Assembly (NCBI RefSeq): GCF_964199755.1
Contig: NC_133897.1
Coordinates: forward strand, 169,272,678 to 169,336,677
DNA from: Larus michahellis
Taxonomy: Eukaryota; Chordata; Aves; Charadriiformes; Laridae
Direction: 5' to 3'
DNA length: 64,000 bases
The translations under genes were made by a program, and so were the position numbers. Of the stretch, positions 63,800-64,000 are shown one piece after another; the stretch's first letter is position 1, and each line of letters begins with the position of its first letter. Below the pieces are notes generated by a model that had not been told where the DNA came from, did no database searches, and was given only the letters and a program-made list of their open reading frames with translations.

Positions 63800-64000
63800 G
63801 CACCCACCGCGACCCACAGGGTGGGGGATGTGGGGACAAGGTGGGTGGGAGCCCATGGGTGGAGAGCCCACAGGGGTGGGCACCCATGGGTTGGGACCCA
63901 TGGATAGGGAGGGATGGATGGGGACCCACAGGTGGGACCCACGGATGGGGGTCTGTGATGGGAACCCAAGGACAGGAACCTATGGACATGGACCCACAGG
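63800..64000. repeat. Start of a further GPT intron repeat (GGGACCCATGGATGGG)
   Basis: Loose tandem copies of 'gggacccatggataggga' running to the window edge. Confidence 0.7.

Overview
The window looks like GC-rich microchromosome DNA from a bird. CR1-type LINE fragments lie in introns, the genes have short exons and small GT-AG introns, and much of the sequence is minisatellite. The species cannot be told. Gene order matches the block at human 8q24.3: ARHGAP39, C8orf82, LRRC14, RECQL4, GPT. LRRC24 and MFSD3, which mammals carry inside this block, were not found here.

Layout. 1-5.6 kb: last coding exon and 3' region of ARHGAP39 (+), between two minisatellites. 5.7-10.9 kb: a 5 kb array of CTATAGGG-based repeats. 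11.0-15.0 kb: C8orf82/UPF0598 (+, three exons), with a separate minisatellite in each intron. 15.9-21.2 kb: LRRC14 (-), converging on C8orf82, with CR1 fragments in two introns and a 74-bp minisatellite in its 5' intron. 21.2-21.6 kb: a CpG-rich segment placed as a two-way LRRC14/RECQL4 promoter. 21.6-34.3 kb: a complete RECQL4 (+, 24 coding exons). 36.1-39.5 kb: a secreted protein made of five tandem F-type (fucose-binding) lectin domains (+, 11 exons), sitting where mammals have MFSD3. 40.1-60.9 kb: two alanine-aminotransferase-like genes in divergent, head-to-head orientation, forming the arms of a large inverted duplication around a 3 kb repeat spacer. 61.4-64 kb: the 3' half of a conventional GPT gene (-), continuing past the right edge.

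The parts most worth a second look are on the right. The lectin has lost pieces of the fucose-binding motif in some domains and kept it in others. The two GPT-like genes keep the PLP lysine but have each lost the same three other active-site positions. Their exons are a patchwork of near-identical and strongly diverged blocks, as expected from gene conversion between inverted arms. Exon limits were assigned by hand from splice signals, reading phase and remembered human protein sequences; no search or alignment was run. No retroviral, Polinton-like or toxin remnant was recognised.
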